A stretch of 46,682 nucleotides of DNA, from contig VGXU01000017.1 of NCBI GenBank assembly GCA_016873215.1, positions 1 through 46,682 of the forward strand, in the 5' to 3' direction. Below are positions 23,595-33,329 of this stretch, one piece after another. The position numbers and the translations under genes are program-made. Origin of the DNA: Planctomycetota bacterium (GTDB taxonomy: Bacteria; Planctomycetota; Phycisphaerae; Sedimentisphaerales; Anaerohalosphaeraceae). The notes under the pieces are model-generated. The model had not been told where the DNA came from, searched no databases, and worked only from the letters and a program-made list of their open reading frames with translations. Each line of letters starts with the position of its first letter. Position 1 is the first letter of the stretch.

Positions 23595-24824
23595 TTAGGG
23601 TTGAATTTTCTTAGGTCCGATGGTAACGACGGTAAAGTTTTCAAAGGGATTGGCGTCCAGAAAATCCTGCACGGATTGGATGGTGATTTTTTCCAGCCGC
23701 CGGCGAATTTCGTCAAGCGCTCTGACGCGTCCCAGATAAGCGAAATCGCCGGCGATTCCCGACGAACGGGCCTGTGTGGATTCGCTTTGCATAATCAGTT
23801 TGCTTTTGAGTCCGATTTTCGCCCGCTGCAATTCTTCTTCTGTAATACCCTGGCGGAGCCGGCGGAATTCCTGCCGAATGACGTCATACGCTTCCTGGGC
23901 CTTGTCGGGCATGGTTCCGGTATAACAACTGACCCCGGCGGTATTTTTCAGTGATTGATATCTGGCGCCGACGGCATAGCAAAGGCCGCGTTTTTCGCGT
24001 ACCTCCGTGAACAATCGGCCGCTCATTCCGCCGGACAGGACCGACACTGCAGCCAGAATATCATAATAGCGGTCGTCGCCGATAGAGGGCGCGGTAGTCA
24101 TCATTCCGATGTGCACCTGGGCGCCTTCGTTGGCATGATGAGTATATCGCTGTCCGCGATCGCCAAAGCCGGGACGCTGAATCCCGGTACCGGACAGAGC
24201 GGCGAATCGTTTTTCGAGCGTATCGCAAACCGCCTGAAAGTCGTATTTGCCCGCGACAGTGAAAATGCACTGCGACCAGTCCAGTCGCGATTGAATCATC
24301 TCTCTGCATCCCTGCGGCGTCAGGGCCTGAAGGTCTTCGACGGTGCCCTCGGCGGGACGGTTGTAAGGATACGGATAAAATTGTTCTTTCGTCAACAGCA
24401 TCACTTTATGCTGCGGGTCATCTTCCAGCCCGGCCAATTCGTGCAGGGCAAGCTGCCGGGAAGGCTCAAACTGGTCGTCGTCAAAGCGGGGCCGAATTAA
24501 TATATCGGCAAACAAATCCATTGCCGCAATCATGTTTCCCGCTTCCAGCGACGCGCTGAGCGAGAAGTGCTCTTCCGTGACGGCGCTGCCGCGATGAATG
24601 CCGAGATTGTCGAGCGTTTCAGTCAGTTGGCGGTTATTTCGAATTCCTGCGCCGCGTAAAATCCAGTCGGCGATGACCTTGCCGGCGCCGCAGCAGCCGT
24701 CGGGAAACGAGGCGTTGCCGGCGGGCAGCAGAAAATGGAACGAGACCGATTCCACTTCATCCATCGGCTCGCCGAGGATAACCATCCCGTTGTTCAGACG
24801 ATACTGGTCCAGCCGTTCTTTCAT
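23595..24824 (-). CDS. M16 peptidase-like subunit without zinc site
   Basis: 409 residues with M16 fold throughout (FHFLLPAGNASFPDG, LGIHRGSAVTEEHFSLSASLE, then GGMSGRLFTEVREKRGLCY). The HxxEH box is missing; the aligned segment reads GAGKVIADWILRGAG, so it cannot bind zinc. It does keep the C-terminal Arg/Tyr pair (REKRGLCYAVGARY) that positions substrate. In heterodimeric M16B enzymes one chain carries the zinc site and the other the R/Y pair, and that division is exactly what these two adjacent genes show. It lies upstream of the catalytic subunit and 42 bases downstream of smc. Confidence 0.88.
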   Translation of the reverse strand: MKERLDQYRLNNGMVILGEPMDEVESVSFHFLLPAGNASFPDGCCGAGKVIADWILRGAGIRNNRQLTETLDNLGIHRGSAVTEEHFSLSASLEAGNMIAAMDLFADILIRPRFDDDQFEPSRQLALHELAGLEDDPQHKVMLLTKEQFYPYPYNRPAEGTVEDLQALTPQGCREMIQSRLDWSQCIFTVAGKYDFQAVCDTLEKRFAALSGTGIQRPGFGDRGQRYTHHANEGAQVHIGMMTTAPSIGDDRYYDILAAVSVLSGGMSGRLFTEVREKRGLCYAVGARYQSLKNTAGVSCYTGTMPDKAQEAYDVIRQEFRRLRQGITEEELQRAKIGLKSKLIMQSESTQARSSGIAGDFAYLGRVRALDEIRRRLEKITIQSVQDFLDANPFENFTVVTIGPKKIQP

Positions 24825-24866
24825 AACAGGGAATTTCCCTTACGGTTCATTTTTCCGTGAGTTAAC

Positions 24867-27800
24867 TTATGCGACCGCCGCTTCCGAATCGGACGAATCC
24901 CGCAAATTGCCGTGTTCAAACTGAACGCTGATTTTCTTACTAATGCCCTGCGTTTGCATTGTGATGCCGTACAGCATGTCCGCGATGCTCATTGTCCGCT
25001 TGGAGTGCGTAATGACGATGAACTGCGATATTTCCTGGAACTGCCGGACAATCATATTGAACCGTTCGTTGTTCGCCTCGTCGAGCGCCGCATCAACTTC
25101 GTCAAGGACGCAGAACGGCGACGGTTTGCTGCGGAATACCGCGAACAGCAGGGCGATGGCGGTCATGGATTTTTCGCCGCCGGACAGCAGGCTGATGGTC
25201 CGGGTTTCCTTGCCGGGCGGGCGGGCGACGATTTCAATGCCCGATTCGAGAATGTCCTCCGGATTTTCGAGAAAGATATCAGCCTTGCCGCCGCCGAACA
25301 GCTTACGGAACAATTCCTGGAAGTGAATCCGTACCTGTTCAAATGTCGTCTGGAATTTTTCCCGGCTTTCTTTATTGATTCGCTCGATGAGTTCTTCGAG
25401 CTGCGTTTTACTCTGGTTGAGGTCTTCGGCCTGGGCGGCAAGGAACTGGTATCGTTCCTCCAGTTGCTGCTGCTGGTCGATGGCATCGACGTTGACGTTG
25501 CCCAGCCGGTCGATTTTGCCCCGCAATTCGGTGATTTCATCCCGCACCGCATCCCAGTCGATTTCCTGCTGAGTATAGCTTTGGTACGCCGCGGCCAGCT
25601 CCATCTGGAGTTCTTCCCGCACCCGCTGACAAAGGTCTTCCTCGCGAACCGTAAGCTGGCTCAATTCAAGCTGAAACTGATGAATTTGCTGCTCGATTTC
25701 GGTTTGTTCCGTGCGGCCGGCGCGAAGCGCCTGGTCAGTTTCTTTCTGCTGAACGGTTAATTTCTGCTGTGCGGTGTGAAGCCCGAGACTTTCTTTTTGC
25801 GACTGTTCTTTTTCGACGTACAGGCTGCACAGGGCGGACTCGGTCGCCAGAATATTTCGCTGTGTCTGTTCGATTTGCTCATCACAGGCAAGGGCTTCCG
25901 TGCGGGAAGTTTCAACGGCAGTACGCCCCTGCTGAATCTGGCTGCCTGTCGCCGTCATGCGCTGGCGGATGGATTTTTGCTGTTCGCCGACGCGCCCAAT
26001 TTGAATTTTCAGTTCCGTCGCCTCGGCGGTGCGGTTTTGCAGCGTGTGCTGTTCTTCATCCAGAGATTGTTGAATGCTTTCAATCCGAGCGGTTCGCTGG
26101 GTATTAATTTCCTCCAACTCCTGGAGTTTCTGGCGGGAGTCGTGTTCTTTCTGAACGGATTGCCGGACCTCGTCTTCGAGCAGCCGGATTTCATCGGCCA
26201 GAATCGGCTGTTCTTCGCCGAGACGCTTGATATTTTGTTCAACCATACGCAATCGCGATTCCGCATCGACCTTTTCCGTGTTGGCCTCATAGATGCTGGT
26301 ACGCAGTTCCTTGCAGAGTTCGCCGAGGTGTTCGTTTTTATGTTCGGTCTGTTCAAGCGTTTGCTCCAGATGCCGGATGTATTCGTTGAGCGATGCGGTT
26401 TCTTCTTCCAATTGTGTGATTCGGCTTTTACGGGAAATCAACCCGGCGGCTTTACCCACCGGCCCGGCGTTCAGTACGCAGCCGTCCGTGAAAACCTCCC
26501 CTGTGGGAGTCACAAAGCGGTATTGTTTTCCGAAACGCGCCGACAATTTCATCGCGATACTCAGTGATTCGACCAGAATGACCCGTCCCAGCAGATGCCA
26601 TGCCAGCGGAGCGTAAGCATCGTCGAATTGTACGAATTGCACCAGCCTGCCGAGCACACCCTGTTCCTCGGCGAAATCCGCCGCGTCCGCGAACGGCTCA
26701 ATCCGGTCCATACACAGGATTGACAGTCTGCCGGTCAGTTTTTCACGAATGGAAGTATCTTCCAGAAACCGTGAAGTACAGTTGACCAGCAGCGTATCGG
26801 TTCTGCCCTCCAGAGCCGCTTCCACGACCGTGGAGTGATGAACCTGAGCGGACAGGACATCGGCGATGATACCTTCGATATAATCCCCTTTGCCGTCGCG
26901 GTCGCGTTCTTTGAGAACGGTCTTAATCGTGTCGCTGACACCCTGCCTCCGCGATTCCATATCCCGCAGGACATTTCCTTCACTCATCAGGGCGCTGCGC
27001 TGCTGTTTGGCTTCGGAAAGCTCGTTCAACGAAGTTGCCTTTTGCCCGCCGATGGCTTCCATTTCGGTGCGTTTGGCGTCCAGACTATTCTGAAGCTGGG
27101 ACAGCACGGAAAAAATCTCCTGCCGTTTCGCCTCGCATTGCGCCTTTTCAGTCAGCCATGCGGCCAGTTGTTCCTGAGCCTGGGTGGCCCGGCCGCAAAG
27201 GCGGGTTTTTTGCCCGGCCAGATTATCCCGATAGTGACTTAAACTCTGAATTTCATTATGGAGCTGGGCGGTTCGTCGAACGATGTCGATTACGCCGGAT
27301 TTCTCATCTTCCAGTTTAGCCTGCCACTCCGCGCATCGCAGGTTGATTTGAGATAAAGTGTTTTCGACCGCGGCAAGCCGACCGGTTTGTTCGGCAAGCT
27401 CTTTCTGGTTTTCTTCCAGTTCTCGTTTGCAGGTTTCCAGTTCCTTTTCCAATTGACGAATTTGTTCAAAAAATTTATGTCCATGGGCAATTGCGGCGGT
27501 TTTGCGCTGGGACAGTTCGCTGACTTTACCATTCAGGAAACCGATTCGTTCGGTATGCTGCTCAATTCGGCTTCGCGCCGCGACAAGGGCGTTGTCCCAC
27601 CGGCCGATTTGGGTTTCGGTTTCGAGGATGTGTGCGGCCAGTTCGCCCGCCGCCGCATCATACCGGGCCACCGCCGCGGCTGTGGCAGCGAAACGCTCCT
27701 GCCAGCCCGCAAGGTCCTCTTTTTTCTGCCGGCCGGCGGTGACGATTTTATGATACTCGGCCAGCGAATAATTGACTCTTAGTTCTTTAAGCCGCTGGCT

Positions 27801-28451
27801 GTATTCGAGCCAGCTTCTGGCTTTCCCGGCCTGGAGTTTGATGCTGCGAAGCTGTTTTTGCACCTCGTTGACGATGTCCGCCAGACGCAGCAGATTCTGT
27901 TCGGTGCGTTCAAGTTTTCGCAGAGCCTCTTTTTTATGCATTTTGAATTTACTGATTCCCGCGGCCTCTTCGAAGATAATCCGCCGGTCGGTCGAGGAAG
28001 ACCGGAGCAATTGGTCAATCTGGCCCTGTTCGATGATGGAATAAGCGTTGACGCCGACGCCCGTGTCTAAGAATAAATTCCTGATGTCGCGCAATCGACA
28101 TGGTTTATTATTGATGAGGTATTCGCTTTCGCCGCTGCGGAACAGCTTGCGGGAAATCTCCAGTTCCTCCTGTTCCAACCCCAGCCCCTGCACGTTGGAG
28201 AAATGCAGACACACCTCAGCCAGACTGCTGGGCTTTCGGCTGCTGCATCCGCTGAAAATGACGTCGGCCATTTGGCCGCTGCGCAGACTTTTGGGGCTTT
28301 GATTGCCCAGTACCCACTTGAGGGCATCCACGACGTTGCTTTTTCCGCAACCGTTTGGCCCTACAATCGCCGTAATCGGCTGATTAAAGTGAAGTTCAGT
28401 TTTATCCGCAAAGCTCTTGAATCCATGGATGACTATTTTTTCCAGTTTCAT
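24867..28451 (-). CDS. smc: chromosome segregation protein SMC
   Basis: 1194 residues, full length for bacterial SMC. The N-terminal head has FKSFADKTELHF and Walker A GPNGCGKSN. Two long coiled-coil arms flank a hinge at about residues 510-670 (GKGDYIEGIIADVLSAQ to FVTPTGEVFTDGCVLNAG). The C-terminal head has LLSGGEKSMTAIALLFA, then Walker B VLDEVDAALDEANN and the switch His in QFIVITHSK. It forms the condensin ring with ScpA and ScpB, which are not in the window, and organises and segregates the chromosome. The M16 pair follows in the same direction and may be cotranscribed, with no evident functional link. Confidence 0.95.
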   Translation of the reverse strand: MKLEKIVIHGFKSFADKTELHFNQPITAIVGPNGCGKSNVVDALKWVLGNQSPKSLRSGQMADVIFSGCSSRKPSSLAEVCLHFSNVQGLGLEQEELEISRKLFRSGESEYLINNKPCRLRDIRNLFLDTGVGVNAYSIIEQGQIDQLLRSSSTDRRIIFEEAAGISKFKMHKKEALRKLERTEQNLLRLADIVNEVQKQLRSIKLQAGKARSWLEYSQRLKELRVNYSLAEYHKIVTAGRQKKEDLAGWQERFAATAAAVARYDAAAGELAAHILETETQIGRWDNALVAARSRIEQHTERIGFLNGKVSELSQRKTAAIAHGHKFFEQIRQLEKELETCKRELEENQKELAEQTGRLAAVENTLSQINLRCAEWQAKLEDEKSGVIDIVRRTAQLHNEIQSLSHYRDNLAGQKTRLCGRATQAQEQLAAWLTEKAQCEAKRQEIFSVLSQLQNSLDAKRTEMEAIGGQKATSLNELSEAKQQRSALMSEGNVLRDMESRRQGVSDTIKTVLKERDRDGKGDYIEGIIADVLSAQVHHSTVVEAALEGRTDTLLVNCTSRFLEDTSIREKLTGRLSILCMDRIEPFADAADFAEEQGVLGRLVQFVQFDDAYAPLAWHLLGRVILVESLSIAMKLSARFGKQYRFVTPTGEVFTDGCVLNAGPVGKAAGLISRKSRITQLEEETASLNEYIRHLEQTLEQTEHKNEHLGELCKELRTSIYEANTEKVDAESRLRMVEQNIKRLGEEQPILADEIRLLEDEVRQSVQKEHDSRQKLQELEEINTQRTARIESIQQSLDEEQHTLQNRTAEATELKIQIGRVGEQQKSIRQRMTATGSQIQQGRTAVETSRTEALACDEQIEQTQRNILATESALCSLYVEKEQSQKESLGLHTAQQKLTVQQKETDQALRAGRTEQTEIEQQIHQFQLELSQLTVREEDLCQRVREELQMELAAAYQSYTQQEIDWDAVRDEITELRGKIDRLGNVNVDAIDQQQQLEERYQFLAAQAEDLNQSKTQLEELIERINKESREKFQTTFEQVRIHFQELFRKLFGGGKADIFLENPEDILESGIEIVARPPGKETRTISLLSGGEKSMTAIALLFAVFRSKPSPFCVLDEVDAALDEANNERFNMIVRQFQEISQFIVITHSKRTMSIADMLYGITMQTQGISKKISVQFEHGNLRDSSDSEAAVA

Positions 28452-28524
28452 AAAAGTCTATAATTCCGAATACCCTTTATTTTGTACACCGCCTGTTTTT
28501 GTCTACCTATTTATATTATCGGTC

Positions 28525-30144
28525 TTAAGCCGGTGGTTTCTCCACAAAACCGCCGGCATTAGTCAGAGGTCCTTCCATATATTTTGCAGGAATCATATTT
28601 TCAAGACACATTTTTTCGAGAATTACGAGAATTTCGGAATAGGAAATCCCCAATCCCGGCCAAGGGTATTTTTGGGGGTCTGTTTCCGTGGCGTAGCCAA
28701 GCGTACGGATAATATCTTCGACATTGTAACTGCATTTCAGGGGGCCGACCAGTTCGGGGCGAGACGGACGTTTACGGGCGAGAGATACATATTTATCCTC
28801 CGGCCTGGCATTAATCATCACCTGGTTGATGTCGATAAACATATTTTTCTCACAGATAATGGGGGCGCCGAACAAAACAATTCGAGCATTATCTTTGCGA
28901 TAAGCGTAGATTATTTTGTCACCGGGGAAGCTCACTATATCGATGAAGAAATCCCCGCCGACGTAAACCCGTTTGACTAAAATGCTGTTTAAGCCGGCCA
29001 GTTGTTCATACGCGCACAGACGGACATCGAAGCTTTCATCCTGCAGCAGCGGTGACAGCAACGGCTCAACATCTTTAAGTTTAGCTTTTGACAGAGATTC
29101 AATCACGGCGATTCGAAATTCGGATTTCGGGTCATACGCAATATTTTTCAGGACGGGCAACCCGCGGTTGTCACCCATGTTCAGCATGCAGCGGGCGGCG
29201 GCAAAACGAACGGAAGCTTCCGGATGGCTGAGCAGTTCAGTCAGTTTTGTCATGGCGGGTTTGCCAATGGCTTCCAGTGCCATTTCCGCCGTTGCGGCTG
29301 TTTGCGGCTCCGCGAGTTGAGAAGACATTACTTCAATTCGCTGTTTTCTGAGAGCGTCATCTTCGGAGAGGTACAATAGTTGAATCATTGAAAGGAATCG
29401 CAATCGCTGGTTGCGATATTGGATTGGGATGACGACTTGTATTTCCGATCTCGATATGGCATTGGCGGTATTCGGGCCAAACCGTTCATTGAGGCGATTG
29501 CGAATGATGCTGGCGACGTAATAATTGGGCTGATTCAAAATCATGGAAACAGCGATGTTTAGCGTTGCCGTCCCACCTCCAAAAACATAATAGCGATCTT
29601 CCTTTGTTGCCGCATCGGTTGTGCTGAAAATCTGTCCTTCCGCCGAACCGATGGTTTTTGTATATTGGTCGAAACCACCCATTCGGCTCATTTCTTTCAA
29701 TTCTGCGGTGTAAAGAGTACCACCGCGAAGAGACGTAGTCTGAGTCTGTGCCAAAGGTTTAATCTGAATGTCAAAGCGGTCTCCGGCAATGGCCAGTGGA
29801 GGAATAATACCGGAGATTTCCACTACGGCCGTATCGGTACTTTCGATAAACCGGGCAACCTCGCCGGCCGTGGCGTTTGGCAGCCGCTGCCAGATATGCT
29901 TTTCCAGTTGTTTGCGAAGCTCACTGGGGCATTCCGACGACCCTGTCCCCCATAGACCGGCCACAATACCGTATCCTTGTACCGGGATGGAAACCATGGG
30001 TGCAAAACTCGCCAGTTGGCCGACGGTGGTATCCAGATTGATTTCCAGATCCAAATCGACATCTTTTTTTTCGGATTTTCCGCAGGATGTCAGCATCAAC
30101 GACACGCATCCAAAAATCAGAAGAAAAAGGCTGTTTTTTTTCAT
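28525..30144 (-). CDS. lipoprotein with FlgI (flagellar P-ring)-like domain and HEAT repeats
   Basis: ATG at 30144 opens a lipoprotein signal (MKKNSLFLLIFGCVSLMLTS then Cys21, lipobox LTSC); the frame further upstream is untranslated. About 539 residues. Residues ~50-250 match the P-ring protein FlgI in order: GYGIVAGLWGTGS for its GYGLVVGLxGTGD, VVEISGIIPPLAIAGDRFDI for the LPPFxxxGxxID block, then TTSLRGGTLYTAELK. Residues ~285-395 are HEAT-like repeats (ALEAIGKPAMTKLTELLSHPEASVRFAAARCM and relatives). True FlgI is an unlipidated periplasmic ring with no HEAT repeats, and no flagellar gene is nearby. A ring or gasket role in the outer envelope is possible; function unknown. Confidence 0.65.
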   Translation of the reverse strand: MKKNSLFLLIFGCVSLMLTSCGKSEKKDVDLDLEINLDTTVGQLASFAPMVSIPVQGYGIVAGLWGTGSSECPSELRKQLEKHIWQRLPNATAGEVARFIESTDTAVVEISGIIPPLAIAGDRFDIQIKPLAQTQTTSLRGGTLYTAELKEMSRMGGFDQYTKTIGSAEGQIFSTTDAATKEDRYYVFGGGTATLNIAVSMILNQPNYYVASIIRNRLNERFGPNTANAISRSEIQVVIPIQYRNQRLRFLSMIQLLYLSEDDALRKQRIEVMSSQLAEPQTAATAEMALEAIGKPAMTKLTELLSHPEASVRFAAARCMLNMGDNRGLPVLKNIAYDPKSEFRIAVIESLSKAKLKDVEPLLSPLLQDESFDVRLCAYEQLAGLNSILVKRVYVGGDFFIDIVSFPGDKIIYAYRKDNARIVLFGAPIICEKNMFIDINQVMINARPEDKYVSLARKRPSRPELVGPLKCSYNVEDIIRTLGYATETDPQKYPWPGLGISYSEILVILEKMCLENMIPAKYMEGPLTNAGGFVEKPPA

Positions 30145-30314
30145 TGTTTTTGCCTCAAAAAGTAGGCTTTCAGTCGCAAAAATTCTATCTTTATCATGCT
30201 GTAGAATAGAGTTTTCAAGGACCTCCGTCAAGAACAATCTCTTGTGTTCCCGCAAAGATTTATTCGCAAGATATAGTTGTTTTGGGAGACAAGCCGGGGC
30301 AATAACGGGGAGCT

Positions 30315-30340
30315 TTTTTTTCGATTTTAATCGAAAAAAA
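30315..30340. terminator. AT-rich palindrome, possible terminator
   Basis: TTTTTTTCGAT, loop TTTA, ATCGAAAAAAA: an 11-bp perfect dyad in the 290-base gap between the FlgI-like and NfeD/S49-like genes. Both strands carry a T-run, so it could end transcription coming from the S49-like gene. The GC content of the stem is low, which weakens the case. The rest of the gap shows only a 6-bp GCCGTC/GACGGC dyad. Confidence 0.35.
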
Positions 30341-30435
30341 CTCTTGCTGTTCAGTCGGACCTTTCCTCAATTTTTATGAGAATCCGCCCTGTTATTATTA
30401 GGAAGCCGTCGGCAGCCTGCTATCTCCTGACGGCG

Positions 30436-31986
30436 CTATCTGAATCGAAGATTATCAGCCAGAGCCATCGCGGAATTCATATTGTTTTCAAGGGTTTGCA
30501 CTGTCACTTCCGTTGGCAGCACACCAACCCATCGCTTGGCTGAGGCAATGGTTTGGCGATATTCGGCGACTAAATTGGTCAGCACATACGACAACTCCAC
30601 CTTGACTTTTTCGACCGCCACGGAAGGCTCGCTGGAGGTTACAGTTTCTGAATTGGTTACCCCGTAGAGCTTGTTTCGTATCCGGTCCGAGCGATTTTCG
30701 ATGTCTGTGGGCATGGGGTACTCATTGGAATGAACGACAGTTCCTCCTTCGCTGTCGGAATACGCATATCTGTTACCGAATAAATAGACTCGTCCCCGTT
30801 GTTGAGGAGAACGATTTTCTCTGCGTGTCTGGGTGCGTGTTGTTGGCGTTGTTCGAATTTGCTGTTCGATGGTATTAAGCTGTTCTTCAAGAGTCGCGGT
30901 CCGATTTTCAAGAAACTCAATTTGGGACAGATTTTTACGGATGTTTTTTCGGGCGACGACAAATTGTTTTACCGCCGTATCAATTCCCGGAGCTCTGGCG
31001 AATTGAGCATCGGACGCATTCATTTCCGCCAGTATATCCTGGTCTGAATCGACAATTTTGTCGGCAAGTTTCAATCGAACGGCCTCCGTGGGAGTCAGAT
31101 TCAGGACTCGGTTGTGAATATCCGGCGGTAAGGTGGTTTTGGGAGTTTTATCGGATGAAGCAGTAGGTTGTTCCTGCGACGATGAAAATCCTTCACAAAT
31201 GGTTTTAACGACCGTTTGTGTGGGCTGGCGGAGGGCTTTTTCGACAATGGACTGTTTGCCCTTGTCATCAATCACTTCCACCAGAGCGATTTTTTTATCC
31301 AGCAGGGCTTTGGCAAGCAGGGCGGGCCGCTGATGGGTTTCCGCCAGCGTTGCGGCGAAGACGCTGAAGGAGGCGAGATTGTCGGCGCTGTAGTCTTTTA
31401 CAAAGTTCTCGTTGGATTGTCCGCCGGAGATGCCCACAAAGGGGCTGATGGCGGATATAGAGGCGGTGGGAGCGATAAATACTTTGTCGCAGGCCATGGC
31501 CAATATGGCCGCGGCGGAATGAGCACCGCCAAAAGGACCGCCGATGATGTAAGCCACGACTTTGCAGTTATCGGTGGTTTTCGATATGGCTGAACACAGG
31601 TCTTTCATGTATTCGCCCCGGCCGCCGGGATTGTCAATTTTTAGAAGCACAAATTTGGGGCCGGTATCGGACCCATGGACAATGGCGTCGGCTATCGTCC
31701 TGGCGACAGTCTCGGAGAGAAGTGCTTCCGCATCGGTGATGGAAACCAGTACAACATAGGGTCGCCGGCCGTTGTCGTCCATGGTGATTTCATATTCGCG
31801 CAAATCCAACAGATCCGATTTTTTTGTCGAATCGTTAAACACCAGCGTTTTACTGGCGGTGCTTTTCTGGGTACGGAACCCGTAGAAAATCTCCCCGGTT
31901 TTCTTGTTTTTGAAGGTGTCGGCCGCTGCCGGTACAAGACCTGCAATTGCAACTACGAGCAGCACCCATAGACTTTTCCGTGTCAT
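30436..31986 (-). CDS. NfeD/S49-type ClpP-fold serine protease-like protein
   Basis: 516 residues with a signal peptide (SLWVLLVVAIAGLVPAAAD). Residues ~75-260 have the ClpP/crotonase-like fold of NfeD N-terminal domains and SppA: PYVVLVSITDAEALLSET, FVLLKIDNPGGRGEYM (the oxyanion-hole glycines), KVVAYIIGGPFGGAHSAAA with candidate nucleophile Ser157, then ACDKVFIAPTASISAISP. A Lys about 40 residues on (Lys197) could be the dyad partner. The C-terminal half holds a coiled-coil stretch (IEFLENRTATLEEQLNTIEQ) and a polar region, not the membrane domain of full NfeD. The start has GGAGG eight bases upstream. Probably periplasmic; its substrate is unknown. Confidence 0.7.
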   Translation of the reverse strand: MTRKSLWVLLVVAIAGLVPAAADTFKNKKTGEIFYGFRTQKSTASKTLVFNDSTKKSDLLDLREYEITMDDNGRRPYVVLVSITDAEALLSETVARTIADAIVHGSDTGPKFVLLKIDNPGGRGEYMKDLCSAISKTTDNCKVVAYIIGGPFGGAHSAAAILAMACDKVFIAPTASISAISPFVGISGGQSNENFVKDYSADNLASFSVFAATLAETHQRPALLAKALLDKKIALVEVIDDKGKQSIVEKALRQPTQTVVKTICEGFSSSQEQPTASSDKTPKTTLPPDIHNRVLNLTPTEAVRLKLADKIVDSDQDILAEMNASDAQFARAPGIDTAVKQFVVARKNIRKNLSQIEFLENRTATLEEQLNTIEQQIRTTPTTRTQTRRENRSPQQRGRVYLFGNRYAYSDSEGGTVVHSNEYPMPTDIENRSDRIRNKLYGVTNSETVTSSEPSVAVEKVKVELSYVLTNLVAEYRQTIASAKRWVGVLPTEVTVQTLENNMNSAMALADNLRFR

Positions 31987-32135
31987 GATACGTACCTCCT
32001 GTCATATTATTGCTTCTTTTTAAGTATATTCCATTTTTCCCGATAAGGTTCAGTAAAAAATTAATTTCGCACAGATTTCAGTTTAAATACTAATTTCGTA
32101 TTCTGGTTTTTCATTCGATGCTCCCTCCGATGACA

Positions 32136-33329
32136 TTAAATCTTCAGAAAATACTCCATTAAATCCGAGCCTTTTTCGATACGGAAAGCCGATGCGAAGC
32201 TGTTGGTTTCTCCGAACGGTTTATGCAGAACGCCCGTTATCCCCGTTCCGGCCATCGCGAACGGAACCGGCTGGTCACAGTGGCAGCGGCTTTCCACCGG
32301 CGTCGGATGGTCCGGCATCACCAGAATCCGCCACGTCTCATACTGCCGGATTGCTTCATAGACCGGCCCAACAATATGCTTATCGATCATTTCGACGGCT
32401 TTTTTCTTTTGAAGCGGACTTCCATTATGCCCCGCCTCATCAGGAGCCTCGACATGAACCAGCACAAAGTCATATTTTTTCAGGGCTTCAATCGCCGCCT
32501 GACCTTTGCCCGCGTAATTGGTATCCAGGTAACCCGTGGCGCCTTCAACGGAAATTAAATCAAACCCAATCAGCTTGGCCAAACCTCGCACCAAATCCAC
32601 CGCCGTAATCGCCGCTCCGGTTTTGCCATAGACCTTGCTGAATTTTTCCATGAACGCCCGCTGTCCCTGGCCCCACAGCCAGATACTGGATACCGGATTT
32701 TCCTTGAGGTCTTTGCGGATTCGGTTGATGGGGTGGTTTTCAAAAAACTGCACCGACAGTGCAATCAGGTCTTTCAGGAAATCCGCCTGTTTGCCTTTGG
32801 GGAGAATCTTGCTTATTTTTTCGCCGATGAAATCGTGCGGCGGGAAAGTTTCAACTTTGGAAAAATCCATCCCCGAAATGACGCACAAATGGCGATAACT
32901 CACGCCGGTATAGAATCGCACATTCGGGTTCTTAATGACCTGCTGAAATTCATGGATGAATTCCGAGGCTTCGCGGGTGGAAATATGGCCTGCGCTGTGG
33001 TCGGCCATCATACCATCGGCGGTAGTGACCAGATTGCAGCGGAAAACCCAATCTCCCGCTTCCAGCGGGATATCCTGCGCTGCGGCCTCAATGGGAGCAC
33101 GGCCCGTGTAATTTTGCTTCGGGTCATACCCCAGGAGGCTCATCATCGCCACGTCGCTGCCCGGCTGCAGTCCCTGCGGTACCGTCTGGACGATGCCCTG
33201 TCTGCCTTCCATGGCGATTTTATCGATATTGGGCGTATCCGCCGCTTCCAGTACGGTCTTGCCGCCGAAGATTTCCTGTGGGTTATCCGCCGCGCCGTCA
33301 GGAACAATCAATACGTATTTCGGTTTCAA
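32136..33329 (-). CDS. phosphoglycerate-mutase-family protein, probable homoserine kinase
   Basis: 397 residues of the archaeal-type cofactor-independent phosphoglycerate mutase family (alkaline phosphatase superfamily). Metal- and phosphate-site motifs are VPDGAADNP, GSDVAMMSLLGYDP, YTGRAPIEAAA, HVEAPDEAGHNG and MPDHPTP. A branch of this family, encoded next to homoserine dehydrogenase in genomes lacking thrB, is annotated as a proposed homoserine kinase. Here the TTG start at 33329 overlaps the hom stop (TTGA), with GAGGA six bases upstream, so the genes are translationally coupled. That favours threonine biosynthesis over glycolysis. An ordinary phosphoglycerate mutase remains the alternative. 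Confidence 0.85.
   Translation of the reverse strand: MKPKYVLIVPDGAADNPQEIFGGKTVLEAADTPNIDKIAMEGRQGIVQTVPQGLQPGSDVAMMSLLGYDPKQNYTGRAPIEAAAQDIPLEAGDWVFRCNLVTTADGMMADHSAGHISTREASEFIHEFQQVIKNPNVRFYTGVSYRHLCVISGMDFSKVETFPPHDFIGEKISKILPKGKQADFLKDLIALSVQFFENHPINRIRKDLKENPVSSIWLWGQGQRAFMEKFSKVYGKTGAAITAVDLVRGLAKLIGFDLISVEGATGYLDTNYAGKGQAAIEALKKYDFVLVHVEAPDEAGHNGSPLQKKKAVEMIDKHIVGPVYEAIRQYETWRILVMPDHPTPVESRCHCDQPVPFAMAGTGITGVLHKPFGETNSFASAFRIEKGSDLMEYFLKI

Noticed and set aside
24912-25760. 282-codon open frame on the + strand
   Set aside because: Antisense to the SMC C-terminal head and coiled coil.
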